DNA of 64,000 nucleotides, from assembly GCA_949289045.1 (NCBI GenBank), contig CASEMN010000004.1:124001-188000 (forward strand), given 5' to 3'. Under the pieces are notes generated by a model. The model searched no databases, was not told the origin of the DNA, and was given only the letters and a program-made list of their open reading frames with translations. Below are positions 37,956-46,488 of this stretch, piece by piece. Numbering within the stretch: the stretch's first letter is position 1; every line of letters starts with the position of its first letter. A program made the position numbers and the translations under genes. The DNA is from an uncultured Oscillospiraceae bacterium. GTDB taxonomy: Bacteria; Bacillota; Clostridia; Oscillospirales; Acutalibacteraceae.

Positions 37956-38850
37956 ATTCAGCAGGATTTACATGGACCATACAATGTATACATTCAGGAT
38001 ACTTCTCTTCAATTACGCTGTGTACCCGCTCCGCAATTTCATGGGAAGCTTTAAGACTCAGGTTCGCATCTGCCGATATTTCCATATCTACATAAAGTTT
38101 GGAGCCGAAGAGTCTTGTCTTTAAGTCATCTACATCTATAACTCCCTGGACATTCAACGCTGAATTAAGTATAGCTTCCTGAGTTTCACTGTCACAGCTA
38201 TGGTCCACCATTTTATTAATTCCGTCTTTGAAAATATCATATGCTGCCTTTATTATGCAAAGGCTTATTATAACGCTTGCAATGAAATCCATAACAGGGA
38301 ATCCTATTCTCGCAAAAAGAATACCGGCAAATGAACCCACTGAGGAAAGGGCATCCGAACGGTGGTGCCATGCGTCTGCCATTAATGCGCCGGAATTGAG
38401 TTTTTTGGCGGCAGCTCTCGTATACCAAAACATCCACTCTTTTACAGCAATTGATACTACGGCGGCAATTAATGAAATCAGCCCTGGAATCTCCAGCGTC
38501 TGATAATTTCCGGATAGAATTTTACCCATACCCGAAACTCCAATGCCGACTCCTACAATTCCAAGGAGCACCGCCAGAATTATAGAGGCAACGCACTCCA
38601 AACGTTCATGTCCGTAAGGGTGTCCTTTATCCGCCTTTTTTTCCGACATTTTAACCCCTGCTATTACCACAAAAGTGCTGAACACATCAGAAGCTGAGTG
38701 AATAGCATCGGAAACCATAGCACTTGATTTGCCGAGTATACCCGCTAAAAGCTTTGCTGCAGACAGAATCACATTCACAATTATGCTCACAACAGAAACG
38801 TGAATGGCTAAATTTTTCGTTGATCCTTTTACTGACTTTTTCTCATACAT
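37954..38850 (-). CDS. Cation diffusion facilitator metal exporter
   Basis: 298 residues. Six membrane helices (about 15-210) carry the two metal-site motifs: SDAIHSASD (helix 2, about 47-55) and DAWHHRSDALSS (helix 5, about 160-171), plus the HPYGHERLE loop. The C-terminal cytoplasmic domain (about 215-298) holds further His and Asp. CDF proteins exchange divalent metal for protons. The leader is a NiCo (czcD) riboswitch, so the likely cargo is cobalt, nickel or iron(II), not determinable from the protein alone. AGGAGG precedes the ATG. Confidence 0.93.
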   Translation of the reverse strand: MYEKKSVKGSTKNLAIHVSVVSIIVNVILSAAKLLAGILGKSSAMVSDAIHSASDVFSTFVVIAGVKMSEKKADKGHPYGHERLECVASIILAVLLGIVGVGIGVSGMGKILSGNYQTLEIPGLISLIAAVVSIAVKEWMFWYTRAAAKKLNSGALMADAWHHRSDALSSVGSFAGILFARIGFPVMDFIASVIISLCIIKAAYDIFKDGINKMVDHSCDSETQEAILNSALNVQGVIDVDDLKTRLFGSKLYVDMEISADANLSLKASHEIAERVHSVIEEKYPECIHCMVHVNPAE

Positions 38851-38928
38851 AAGTTTTCCTCCTTAATAACATTAAAATACAGGAAAACTCTAATAGCACT
38901 TGCTTTGTTCTATGAGAATTTCGGATAT

Positions 38929-39052
38929 AAAAAAACACCCATAGAACAATAGTAGTAGCTACTGTCCCACAGATGAAAAAATCTGTTGTTACATAAAGTA
39001 ACCCGGCTTCATGAAATTACAATTAAATTTCATTGCCTGTTCAGTTTGTACT
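38929..39052 (-). promoter_or_regulatory. NiCo (czcD) riboswitch with overlapping terminator
   Basis: Read on the minus strand, the leader contains ACTGAACAGGCAATGA, then AAGCCGGG, then CAACAGAT...ATCTGTGGGACAGT, matching in order the conserved blocks of the NiCo riboswitch, including the GCAGGCAA-like and GGGACAGU junction segments. The aptamer core is 38961-39045. The 3' strand GGGACAGTAG is also able to pair with CTATTGTTCT downstream, forming a terminator followed by a T-run (38929-38935). Metal binding should hold the aptamer and prevent termination, switching the exporter on. Confidence 0.92.
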
Positions 39053-39098
39053 GTAGATATGTTGTTTAATACAACGTGCAGTGCAAAGAGTTTGGTAC

Positions 39099-39127
39099 AT
39101 TATATGTTTATTTTTTAATTTTGTCAA
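39099..39127 (-). promoter_or_regulatory. SigA promoter of the riboswitch and metal exporter
   Basis: Minus strand TTGACA (39122-39127), 17-bp spacer, TATAAT (39099-39104). The leader is about 240 bases. To its right, up to gltX at 39303, the DNA is AT-rich, and I see no T-box or other leader for gltX. Confidence 0.92.
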
Positions 39128-39302
39128 ACCTTTTTTATAAACGATGTTGTTGCTTGCAACTACCCTCTGATTTTCTGCATCTTAAAAATAAACATTTAAT
39201 AAGTCTTAACCTTCTTTGGCGTTTTTACGTTTTTCCTATTGATTGATTGATGATTTTCTGCGATAATAAAATGTATATATTTTCCGTAAGGAGGAATAGA
39301 GC

Positions 39303-40967
39303 ATGAATGATTTTGAAAAACTTGCCAATCTGCTTTTTAGCGATATAGATAAAACACCCCAATATTACGAACAATTATATCCCCAACGTCCCCTTAAAGA
39401 AGGTGCCAGAGTTTCACGCTTTGCACCGAGTCCTACGGGATTTCTGCATATCGGCGGACTTTTCGCCGCAATGGTTGCAAAGCTCAATGCATCAACAACA
39501 AATGGCGTTTTCTTTTTGAGAATTGAGGACACCGATAAAAAAAGAGAAATCACCGACGGTGTTTCCGAAATCATAAAAGGTCTTGAAGCTTTCGGCGTAA
39601 CTCCCGACGAGGGCGTTATGGGCTTCGAGAAAGAGGAAGGTAATTACGGTCCATATCAGCAGAGCCACCGCAGAGAAATCTACCGCTGCTTCGCAAAGGA
39701 TCTTGTTTTAAAAGGACTTGCTTACCCCTGCTTCTGCTCTGAGGAGGAGCTCAATGCTTTGAGAGAAAAGCAGGAGGCTGAGAGCGTAAACAAAGGCTAT
39801 TACGGAAAATGGGCACACTGCCGCAATCTTTCCTATGAGGAGCAGGAAAAGCTTATAAAAGAGTGTAAACCCTATGTGCTTCGCCTGCGTTCACCGGGAA
39901 ATGAAGAACACAAGATTTCCTTTGATGACCTTGTAAAGGGCAAAATCGAAATGCCTGAAAACATCATGGACGTCGTTCTTCTTAAAACCGACGGAATCCC
40001 CACATACCACTTTGCCCATGCAGTGGACGATCACCTTATGAGAACAACTCATGTTATCAGAGGCGACGAGTGGATTGCATCCGTTCCCCTGCACATTCAG
40101 CTTTTCAAATGCTGCGGCTTCAAAGTTCCTAAATACGCTCATATCGCTCCCATTATGAAGGAGGAGAACGGCGGAAAGAGAAAGCTTTCAAAGCGTAAGG
40201 ATCCCGAAGCTGCCGTAACCTACTATTCACAGGAGGGCTATCCCAAGGAGAGCGTTATAGAGTATCTTCTCACTTTGGCTAACTCAAACTTTGAAGACTG
40301 GCGCAAGACAAATAAAACAGCTCCCCAGAGTGCATTCCCCTTTAATCTTAAAAAGATGAGCGCAAGCGGCGCACTTTTCGACCTTGCAAAGCTCAATGAC
40401 GTAAGTAAAAATGTAATTTCAGTTATGTCCGCCGAGGAGGTTTACACCCTTGTAACTGACTGGGCTAAGGAATACAACGAAAAGCTTTATGCTCTTCTTA
40501 CAAGAGATCCGGAATTTTCAACTAAGCTTTTCTCAATTGACAGAGGCACTGCAAAGCCCAGAAAGGACATAGCAAAGTGGAGCGAAATTGAAAGCTACTG
40601 CGAATATTTCTTTGACGAGCTTTACACTGCCGATTACACAATGCCCGAAAACGTTTCAAATGAAGAAGCCGCGGCAATACTAAAAAAGTATCTTGAGGTA
40701 TATTCTCACTCTCAGGACAAAGACGGCTGGTTTGATACAGTAAAGAGCATCTGCGAGTCTTTGGGATACACCCCCAATGTCAAGGAATACAAAAAGAACC
40801 CCGAAGCTTACAAGGGTCATGTAGGCGATGTTTCTTCCGTTATAAGAATTGCGGTAACTTCAAGAAGAAACACCCCTGACCTTTATGCAATAATGCAGCT
40901 TTTAGGCGAAGAAAAAGTAAGAGAAAGAATTGCCGCAGCAATTAAGGCCTGCGACGGAGAGGAGTAA
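39303..40967 (+). CDS. gltX: Glutamate-tRNA ligase
   Basis: 554 residues. Class I signature [11 protein letters not shown] (HIGH motif, about 43-53) and KLSKRKD (KMSKS motif) are intact. It is longer than typical GltX (about 480-490) because of an N-terminal extension of about 40 residues (before FAPSPTG) and a longer C-terminal part. The enzyme charges tRNA-Glu. AGGAGG precedes the ATG. It lies 5 bases before glnS, forming one operon. Because a GlnRS is next to it, this GluRS may be discriminating; that is inference. Confidence 0.95.
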   Translation: MNDFEKLANLLFSDIDKTPQYYEQLYPQRPLKEGARVSRFAPSPTGFLHIGGLFAAMVAKLNASTTNGVFFLRIEDTDKKREITDGVSEIIKGLEAFGVTPDEGVMGFEKEEGNYGPYQQSHRREIYRCFAKDLVLKGLAYPCFCSEEELNALREKQEAESVNKGYYGKWAHCRNLSYEEQEKLIKECKPYVLRLRSPGNEEHKISFDDLVKGKIEMPENIMDVVLLKTDGIPTYHFAHAVDDHLMRTTHVIRGDEWIASVPLHIQLFKCCGFKVPKYAHIAPIMKEENGGKRKLSKRKDPEAAVTYYSQEGYPKESVIEYLLTLANSNFEDWRKTNKTAPQSAFPFNLKKMSASGALFDLAKLNDVSKNVISVMSAEEVYTLVTDWAKEYNEKLYALLTRDPEFSTKLFSIDRGTAKPRKDIAKWSEIESYCEYFFDELYTADYTMPENVSNEEAAAILKKYLEVYSHSQDKDGWFDTVKSICESLGYTPNVKEYKKNPEAYKGHVGDVSSVIRIAVTSRRNTPDLYAIMQLLGEEKVRERIAAAIKACDGEE

Positions 40968-40972
40968 GAGCA

Positions 40973-42637
40973 ATGGAAGAGATTATAAAAGAAAATACAT
41001 CTAATTTTATACATGACTTTATAGACGAAGATCTTAAAAATGGAGTTTACACAAAAGTACAGACCCGTTTCCCTCCGGAGCCCAACGGATATCTTCATAT
41101 CGGTCATGCAAAGGCAATATGCATAAACTTTGCCACAGCCGCAAAATACGGCGGAACATGCAACCTGCGTCTTGATGACACAAACCCCACAAAGGAAGAC
41201 GTTGAATATGTTGAAAGCATAAAAGAGGACATCAAATGGCTCGGTTTCAACTGGGACAACCTCTATTTCGCATCTGATTACTTTGATTTTATCCATGAAT
41301 GTGCCATAAAGCTCATTGAGCTTGACAAAGCCTATGTGGACGAGCTTTCCGCTGACGAAATAAGAGAGTACAGAGGAACTCTTACAGAGCCCGGAAAGGA
41401 AAGTCCCTATAGAAACCGTCCCAAAGAGGAAAGCCTCGACCTGTTTAAGAGAATGACAGCAGGCGAATTCCCCAACGGAGCTATGGTTCTCCGTGCAAAA
41501 ATCGACATGGCTTCCCCCAACCTCAATATGCGTGACCCGGTAATTTACCGTATCGCTCATGTTCATCATCACAGAACCGGAGACAAATGGTGCGTATATC
41601 CCATGTACGACTTTGCACATCCCCTTTCCGACGCTAAAGAGGGCGTAACCCATTCACTTTGCTCCCTTGAATTTGAGAACCACCGTCCCCTTTATGACTG
41701 GTTCCTCAGAGAGCTTAATATCCCCACCCCTCCCCGTCAGATTGAGTTTGCAAGACTTAACCTCAACTACTGCCTTACAAGCAAGCGCAAATGCTTGAAG
41801 CTTGTTACAGATAACATTCTTGCCGGCTGGGATGACCCGAGAATGGCAACTCTCTGCGGAATGAGAAGAAGAGGATATCCTGCCGCCGCTATCCGTGATT
41901 TCTGCGACAGAATCGGCGTAAGCAAGGCTTACTCTGTTGTTGACTACGGCCTTCTTGAAGCCTGCGTAAGAGATAATCTTAACGCTAACGCTCCCAGAGC
42001 CATGGCTGTTTTAAGACCTCTTAAAGTTATAATCGACAATTATCCCGAAGATAAAACAGAAAAAATCACCGTTCAGGTTCATCCGGACAAACCTGAGCTT
42101 GGTACAAGAGAGATGACCTTCTCCCGTGAAATCTATGTGGAGCAGGAAGACTTTATGGCAGAGCCTGTAAAGAAGTATTTCCGTCTCTTCCCCGGCAACG
42201 AGGTAAGACTTAAAGGCGCATACTTTGTAAAATGCGAAAGCTATGAAACCGATGAAAACAGAAACGTTACCTGCCTTCACTGCACATACGACCCCCTTTC
42301 AAAGGGTGGTGAATCTCCCGACGGCCGAAAGGTCAAGGGAACTCTTCACTGGGTAAGCGCCGCAGACTGCGTAAAGGCAGAGGTCCGTCTCTATGACAGA
42401 CTCTTTAACGCTGAAAATCCCTCTGATGAATCAAAAGGTTCCTTTACAGAAAATCTTAACCCCGACTCCCTTACAATTCTTGAAGATTGCCTTATCGAAG
42501 GCGGACTCAAAGACGCTAAACCCGGAGATACTTTCCAGTTCATGCGTCAGGGATATTACTGCGTAGATAAAGACTCAACTCCCGATAATCTCGTTTTCAA
42601 CCGCACCGTTGCACTTAATTCCTCTTGGAAAAAATAA
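40973..42637 (+). CDS. glnS: Glutamine-tRNA ligase
   Basis: 554 residues, normal for Gln[20 protein letters not shown] is the GlnRS-specific HIGH region, with [16 protein letters not shown] and the KMSKS-like LTSKRKCLK. The C-terminal anticodon-binding beta-barrels are present ([11 protein letters not shown] onward). It charges tRNA-Gln directly. Many Firmicutes lack GlnRS and use GatCAB instead, so this gene is a useful lineage marker. An AGAGGAGGAG-like site in the end of gltX precedes the ATG. Confidence 0.96.
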   Translation: MEEIIKENTSNFIHDFIDEDLKNGVYTKVQTRFPPEPNGYLHIGHAKAICINFATAAKYGGTCNLRLDDTNPTKEDVEYVESIKEDIKWLGFNWDNLYFASDYFDFIHECAIKLIELDKAYVDELSADEIREYRGTLTEPGKESPYRNRPKEESLDLFKRMTAGEFPNGAMVLRAKIDMASPNLNMRDPVIYRIAHVHHHRTGDKWCVYPMYDFAHPLSDAKEGVTHSLCSLEFENHRPLYDWFLRELNIPTPPRQIEFARLNLNYCLTSKRKCLKLVTDNILAGWDDPRMATLCGMRRRGYPAAAIRDFCDRIGVSKAYSVVDYGLLEACVRDNLNANAPRAMAVLRPLKVIIDNYPEDKTEKITVQVHPDKPELGTREMTFSREIYVEQEDFMAEPVKKYFRLFPGNEVRLKGAYFVKCESYETDENRNVTCLHCTYDPLSKGGESPDGRKVKGTLHWVSAADCVKAEVRLYDRLFNAENPSDESKGSFTENLNPDSLTILEDCLIEGGLKDAKPGDTFQFMRQGYYCVDKDSTPDNLVFNRTVALNSSWKK

Positions 42638-42679
42638 GTATGACTATAAACCCTTATAAATGGTTCAGAGGTGTTTTTT

Positions 42680-43249
42680 ATGAAAACTTCGTATAAAGCT
42701 CTTTCTGTAGTTTTGGGGGCGACAGCTTTCTTGTCTTCTTTTACTACTCCTTTATTTGTTGTAGTCACCAGTCCGATATCAGGCAGCACAGCCACCGTTA
42801 AATTTAATTTAAAACAGATAATAGATATGCTTTCTATAAACGGCACAGATAGATTTATCAATAACTTGTTTTACAATTCTGCATATGCCAATTTCTGCCC
42901 TAAATTTCTTACAGCATTTATTTTCTTCTGGTCAGCGGTAATATGCTCACTTTTAATAATTATATTTTCAATCGTAAAAAACAAGTATATATATAACATT
43001 GTCTGTTCTGCATATGGACTCATTTCTCTTCTGATTTCCGCCATAGCAATTTCCAGCATCTCTTCCCAGGCCGTTGCAGGAAACAGCGAAATCGGCAAAA
43101 ATCTCCTTGATATTTTTGACCAGTTCTTAAATATACAATCTATTAACTGCGGCACTGCTTTTTTCTTTATGGGGCTTTGCTTTATCGTTGTTTTTACTAT
43201 TTCCGGCAGCCTGGCCATAGTAAATAAACCACAAAATAATAATAAATGA
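42680..43249 (+). CDS. Unrecognised four-helix membrane protein
   Basis: 189 residues. Hydrophobic helices at about 7-30, 70-95, 102-122 and 160-182; a predicted external loop lies between the first two. No motif recognised. I chose the ATG at 42680 with AGAGGTG upstream; a GTG three codons earlier overlaps that site. It follows glnS by 42 bases and may be read through from it. It ends at a strong bidirectional terminator. Confidence 0.65.
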   Translation: MKTSYKALSVVLGATAFLSSFTTPLFVVVTSPISGSTATVKFNLKQIIDMLSINGTDRFINNLFYNSAYANFCPKFLTAFIFFWSAVICSLLIIIFSIVKNKYIYNIVCSAYGLISLLISAIAISSISSQAVAGNSEIGKNLLDIFDQFLNIQSINCGTAFFFMGLCFIVVFTISGSLAIVNKPQNNNK

Positions 43250-43250
43250 A

Positions 43251-43287
43251 AAAACGTCCTGTCAAAAAAGACAGGACGTTTTTTTAT
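43251..43287. terminator. Bidirectional terminator
   Basis: AAAACGTCCTGTC (43251-43263) pairs with GACAGGACGTTTT (43270-43282), with a long T-run to the right and A-run to the left. Confidence 0.9.
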
Positions 43288-43303
43288 AATCATTCAACTA
43301 ATT

Positions 43304-44011
43304 TCAGTCGGAAATTTTTCTGACAATAGCGATAGGTGTCTGCTCTGAGGACTGACCCAAAGGATTGTCGTCAAAAATCTGCTTGCACATATCAACAGTA
43401 ATATTTTTAGAAACGCCGAGAACTTCTCTTCCGAGATCGTTGGCATCCATAACCGCAACCTCACAGCCGGTATAGTCACTTAATTCCTGAGCAACCTTTT
43501 CAGGATGAAGAGGAGCAAGCTTTGCATAGTGGTTGTAAGGCGGTAACGTACAGTCACAGGGGCCGTCAATAGCTCTTGCCTTTGTTCCTACAATTTTATA
43601 GAAAACTCCTCTTACTCCGAAAGGCTTAGTAACAGCTGAACAGGCAGCGGCAAAAAGAATTTTCGGAGCTCCTACGTCACGAAGGGCAAGCTCCATTGTC
43701 CAAGGACTTCCCAAACCTATTCCATAGGGTGATTTGTAAACAAATTTGCAAAGGAAATTAGCAAGCTTTGAAGGCTGAATATCATCAATATCAAAAGCTC
43801 TGCCCTGGCTTATAGCCACTATTTTTTCACTTATAAAAATCATGTCGCCTTCGCTGATGTAAGGCTTAACATACTTGTCCATAATTTCAGTAAGGCTATC
43901 GCCTTTTACAACAACATGAGTCTTTACAGGATATCTCGCATAGGTTCCGTAATCTTTAGTTGTAATTTCAAGCTTTTTATTCTGATTAGGTTTAAGTTCG
44001 TTTATGTCCAT
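43304..44011 (-). CDS. CofE-like F420-0:gamma-glutamyl ligase family protein
   Basis: 235 residues. The middle contains ISEGDMIFISEKIVAISQGR, split here as GDMIFISEKIVAISQGR, the conserved core of the CofE/F420 ligase fold, and a later DANDLGREVLG. CofE adds glutamate to coenzyme F420. Clostridia of this type are not known to make F420 and no other cof gene is near, so this member probably has a different substrate. Monocistronic between two terminators. Confidence 0.8.
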   Translation of the reverse strand: MDINELKPNQNKKLEITTKDYGTYARYPVKTHVVVKGDSLTEIMDKYVKPYISEGDMIFISEKIVAISQGRAFDIDDIQPSKLANFLCKFVYKSPYGIGLGSPWTMELALRDVGAPKILFAAACSAVTKPFGVRGVFYKIVGTKARAIDGPCDCTLPPYNHYAKLAPLHPEKVAQELSDYTGCEVAVMDANDLGREVLGVSKNITVDMCKQIFDDNPLGQSSEQTPIAIVRKISD

Positions 44012-44132
44012 TACAGTTACCTCTCATTAAAGCAATATTTCATATTTACAGCAACATTTTAAACCATAACGGAAAAAATTTCAATCCCATATATACACAC
44101 CCTCGATAAATGTCAAAACAGACAGTAAATAT

Positions 44133-44177
44133 AATATTGCCCGCAGAAGGTAATTTTATCCTTTTGCGGGCAATATT
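44133..44177 (-). terminator. Terminator of the SOS-box sigma-like pair
   Basis: AATATTGCCCGCA (44134-44146 region) pairs with TGCGGGCAATATT (44165-44177), overlapping the last bases of the coding region. Confidence 0.7.
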
Positions 44178-44488
44178 TAATAGTTTTCTACATTCATCTG
44201 CATTGCATATTTCATTGACCGTTCAATTCTTGTCTTTGCTCTGCCTATAGCCCTTGAGACGCTCGATTTGTTTATTCCAAGCTCCAAAGCAATTTCAGGC
44301 ATTGTAAGACCGCCGTAAAAATAAAGAGATACACACTGTCTTTGTCGCTCAGTAAGCTCAGAGGCAATAACTTTACCTACAAGATTCGCAGCAGATTGTA
44401 TTTTTTTAGAATTGCTTTCTTCTGATATCAAATCGCAGAAAGCAGGATACTTTTGCCACTGATCCTCCAGGCCTATGCTTGTACGCAT
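44177..44488 (-). CDS. Sigma-70 region 4-like DNA-binding protein
   Basis: 103 residues. The C-terminal half is a sigma region 4 helix-turn-helix: ELTERQRQCVSLYFYGGLTMPEIALELGINKSSVSRAI (shown in parts LTERQRQC and GINKSSVSRAIGRAK). The N-terminal half has no sigma region 2, so it cannot be a complete sigma factor by itself. Similar short proteins occur in phage and mobile regions as late regulators, and elsewhere as partial sigma factors. It follows the 67-residue gene by 6 bases, both under a LexA-type box. AAGGGG precedes the ATG. It may act with the first gene product as a split regulator; that is inference. Confidence 0.8.
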   Translation of the reverse strand: MRTSIGLEDQWQKYPAFCDLISEESNSKKIQSAANLVGKVIASELTERQRQCVSLYFYGGLTMPEIALELGINKSSVSRAIGRAKTRIERSMKYAMQMNVENY

Positions 44489-44494
44489 ATTCTG

Positions 44495-44698
44495 TTACCC
44501 CTTTTCATAGTAATTTACAAGGTAGTCGCCGGTATCTTTAAGATCACGGGCAATTGAATAAAGCTTCAAAATATCGCCCCGCATACGGTAAAGCTCCAAA
44601 CCGCTGACATATCCAAGGCGCTCTCTAAGCAAATCTATCTGCTTTTTAACTGCCTCCGCCTGTTTAAGATATTCCTCACCCATTTCAAAAAGTGTCAT
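44495..44698 (-). CDS. Small coiled-coil protein upstream of the sigma-like gene
   Basis: 67 residues, almost all helical: FEMGEEYLKQAEAVKKQIDLL with heptad spacing, then a second helix (GDILKLYSIARDLKDTGDYL). No membrane segment or Cys. AAAAGGAGG precedes the ATG. I do not recognise a family. Being the first gene of a two-gene, SOS-box-controlled transcript, it could hold, inhibit or complete the sigma-like protein encoded next. Confidence 0.75.
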   Translation of the reverse strand: MTLFEMGEEYLKQAEAVKKQIDLLRERLGYVSGLELYRMRGDILKLYSIARDLKDTGDYLVNYYEKG

Positions 44699-44735
44699 AG
44701 CTACCTCCTTTTAGTACGGCTCCCGCCGTTCTTCT

Positions 44736-44762
44736 CGAACAAACGTTCGATTACAAATTATA
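44736..44762 (-). promoter_or_regulatory. LexA (SOS) box over the promoter of the sigma-like pair
   Basis: CGAACAAACGTTCG (44736-44749) is a perfect dyad and matches the Gram-positive LexA consensus CGAACRNRYGTTYC at all but the last base. Minus-strand TATAAT lies at 44757-44762, so the box covers the transcription start. No strong -35 is seen. Confidence 0.85.
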
Positions 44763-44954
44763 CAATACACACTTTTTAAAACAGTTTCAAGGAAAAAATT
44801 TTAAAAGCTTTGGCACAGTCCCAATAATGGGACTTTGTTATAATTCTTTTTGCAATTGCGTTCTTTCCTCAAAATATATTTCTGATGAATTTAACAAAAA
44901 AGATTACAAAAGATTTACAATTTTAAATCCCCCATAAATTTTCGTTACTGTTTA
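44763..44954. other. Intergenic region with an inverted repeat, between divergent genes
   Basis: Part of the 348-base gap 44699-45046. It holds AGTCCCA-N4-TGGGACT (44817-44834) followed by TATAAT (44839-44844), which may be an operator with a weak plus-strand promoter. The rest is AT-rich without an open frame that has a ribosome site. Confidence 0.5.
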
Positions 44955-44983
44955 TTGACAGTTTTCCACAAATAGCGTATACT
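44955..44983 (+). promoter_or_regulatory. SigA promoter of the radical SAM gene
   Basis: TTGACA (44955-44960), 17-bp spacer, TATACT (44978-44983). A leader hairpin (AGTGCC near 44995 with GGCGCT near 45015) follows before the AGGAGG box. Confidence 0.88.
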
Positions 44984-45046
44984 TACTTTCGTTGAGTGCC
45001 CCATTCTATGGTGGCGCTGTTTATTTTAGTAGGAGGCTAAGAAATT

Positions 45047-46426
45047 ATGAGATCCTTAAAGGAAAGTGCATCGGCATTTGCAATTAAGCAGGCGCTAAAG
45101 TACGCGAGGAAAGACCCTGATAAAAACCTTATGAAAATTTTGGAGCTTGTTGAAGCTGCGGACAGACGTAAGGTTAACCGTGTTACCTACGCAAGCCTTC
45201 ACAAAACCCTTAATGACCCCAACAACAACTGGACAGTTTTCTTCAAAAACATTCTCAGAGATATTGATCCTGAAATTATTGAGAAACTCGTTCCGGTACT
45301 TCTCAACATTGCCATGAACAGCTATGATCTTAGAACTGCGGCAATAGAAAAATATAAATGCAATATTCCATGGGCAGTGCTTATGGATCCCACCGCAGCT
45401 TGCAACCTTCAGTGCACAGGCTGTTGGGCAGCTGAATACGGCAAAGGCTCAAATCTGAGCTATGAGGTTCTTTCAAGAATCGTTAACGAAGGTAAACAGC
45501 TTGGTACATTTATGTACATATTCTCCGGCGGTGAGCCCCTCGTTCGTAAGGATGACATCATTAAGCTTTGCGAAGCTAACCCTGACTGTGCATTCCTTGC
45601 ATTTACAAACGGAACACTTGTTGATGAAGCTTTCGTAAAAGAGCTTAAGAGAGTCGGCAACTTTGTTCTTGCTTTCAGCATTGAGGGCTACGAAGACGCA
45701 ACAGATATGCGCCGCGGTAAGGGTACATATCAGAAGGTTATTCACGCAATGTCCCTTCTTAAAGAGGCTGGAGTTCCCTTCGGTTACTCAGCTTGCTATC
45801 ACTCAAAGAACGTTGAAGAGGTTTGCTCTTCTGAGTATATCGACTTCCTTATTGACAAAGGATGCCTCTTCGCTTGGTACTTCACATACATGCCCGTCGG
45901 TAAAGACGCAGTTGTTGACCTTGTTGCAACAGCTGACCAGCGTAAGAGAGCTTACGAGCTTATCCGTAAGGCAAGAAACGAAAAGCCCATATTCCTTATG
46001 GACTTCTGGAATGACGGCGAATACGTTCAGGGCTGCATAGCCGGCGGACGCCATTATCTCCACATCAACGCAAACGGCGACGTTGAGCCCTGTGCATTCG
46101 TTCACTACTCAAACGTCAACATCAAGGACTGCTCTCTCATCGAGGCTCTTCAGTCACCCCTCTTCATGGAGTACTATAAGGGTCAGCCCTGGAACAATAA
46201 CCACCTTCGTCCCTGCCCCGTTCTTGATAACCCAGAGGCAATCAAGGGTGCTGTTGAGCGTTCCGGCGCACATTCAACAGAGATGCTCGCTCCCGAAAGC
46301 GTTGATGACCTTATCGCAAAGACAAAGCCCTTTGCTCTTAAGTGGGCTCCCGTTGCAGACGCTATCTGGGCAGACACAGATATCGAAAAGCACAACAACC
46401 CCACAACAATGTATCAGAACAAATAA
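45047..46426 (+). CDS. Radical SAM protein with SPASM-like C-terminus
   Basis: 459 residues. An N-terminal helical region of about 110 residues precedes the radical SAM motif CNLQCTGCW (CX3CX2C, about 125-132), then the SAM-binding GGEPL motif. Additional Cys at QGCIAGG, EPCAF and RPCPV suggest a second iron-sulfur site of SPASM type. Such proteins modify peptides, activate enzymes or act on lipids; none of these can be chosen from the sequence. Monocistronic, with its own strong promoter, leader hairpin and terminator, and a high-expression look (AGGAGG box). Confidence 0.88.
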   Translation: MRSLKESASAFAIKQALKYARKDPDKNLMKILELVEAADRRKVNRVTYASLHKTLNDPNNNWTVFFKNILRDIDPEIIEKLVPVLLNIAMNSYDLRTAAIEKYKCNIPWAVLMDPTAACNLQCTGCWAAEYGKGSNLSYEVLSRIVNEGKQLGTFMYIFSGGEPLVRKDDIIKLCEANPDCAFLAFTNGTLVDEAFVKELKRVGNFVLAFSIEGYEDATDMRRGKGTYQKVIHAMSLLKEAGVPFGYSACYHSKNVEEVCSSEYIDFLIDKGCLFAWYFTYMPVGKDAVVDLVATADQRKRAYELIRKARNEKPIFLMDFWNDGEYVQGCIAGGRHYLHINANGDVEPCAFVHYSNVNIKDCSLIEALQSPLFMEYYKGQPWNNNHLRPCPVLDNPEAIKGAVERSGAHSTEMLAPESVDDLIAKTKPFALKWAPVADAIWADTDIEKHNNPTTMYQNK

Positions 46427-46445
46427 AAATACTGATTGCACTTTT

Positions 46446-46478
46446 AAAAGCCTGACCGTTTTGGTCAGGCTTTTTTAT
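46446..46478 (+). terminator. Terminator of the radical SAM gene
   Basis: AAAAGCCTGACC (46446-46457) pairs with GGTCAGGCTTTT (46463-46474), followed by more T. Confidence 0.9.
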
Positions 46479-46488
46479 TAGTCTTGAA

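Noticed and set aside
38929-39052. yybP-ykoY (manganese) riboswitch as the leader of the metal exporter
   Set aside because: The conserved blocks of that class are missing, while those of the NiCo class are present in order.
39128-39302. T-box leader in front of gltX
   Set aside because: No T-box core sequence and no terminator/antiterminator pair were found.
40883-41653. Long antisense frame opposite the gltX-glnS junction
   Set aside because: Lies wholly inside two well-supported genes; its Cys/Val-rich protein is a codon-bias artefact.
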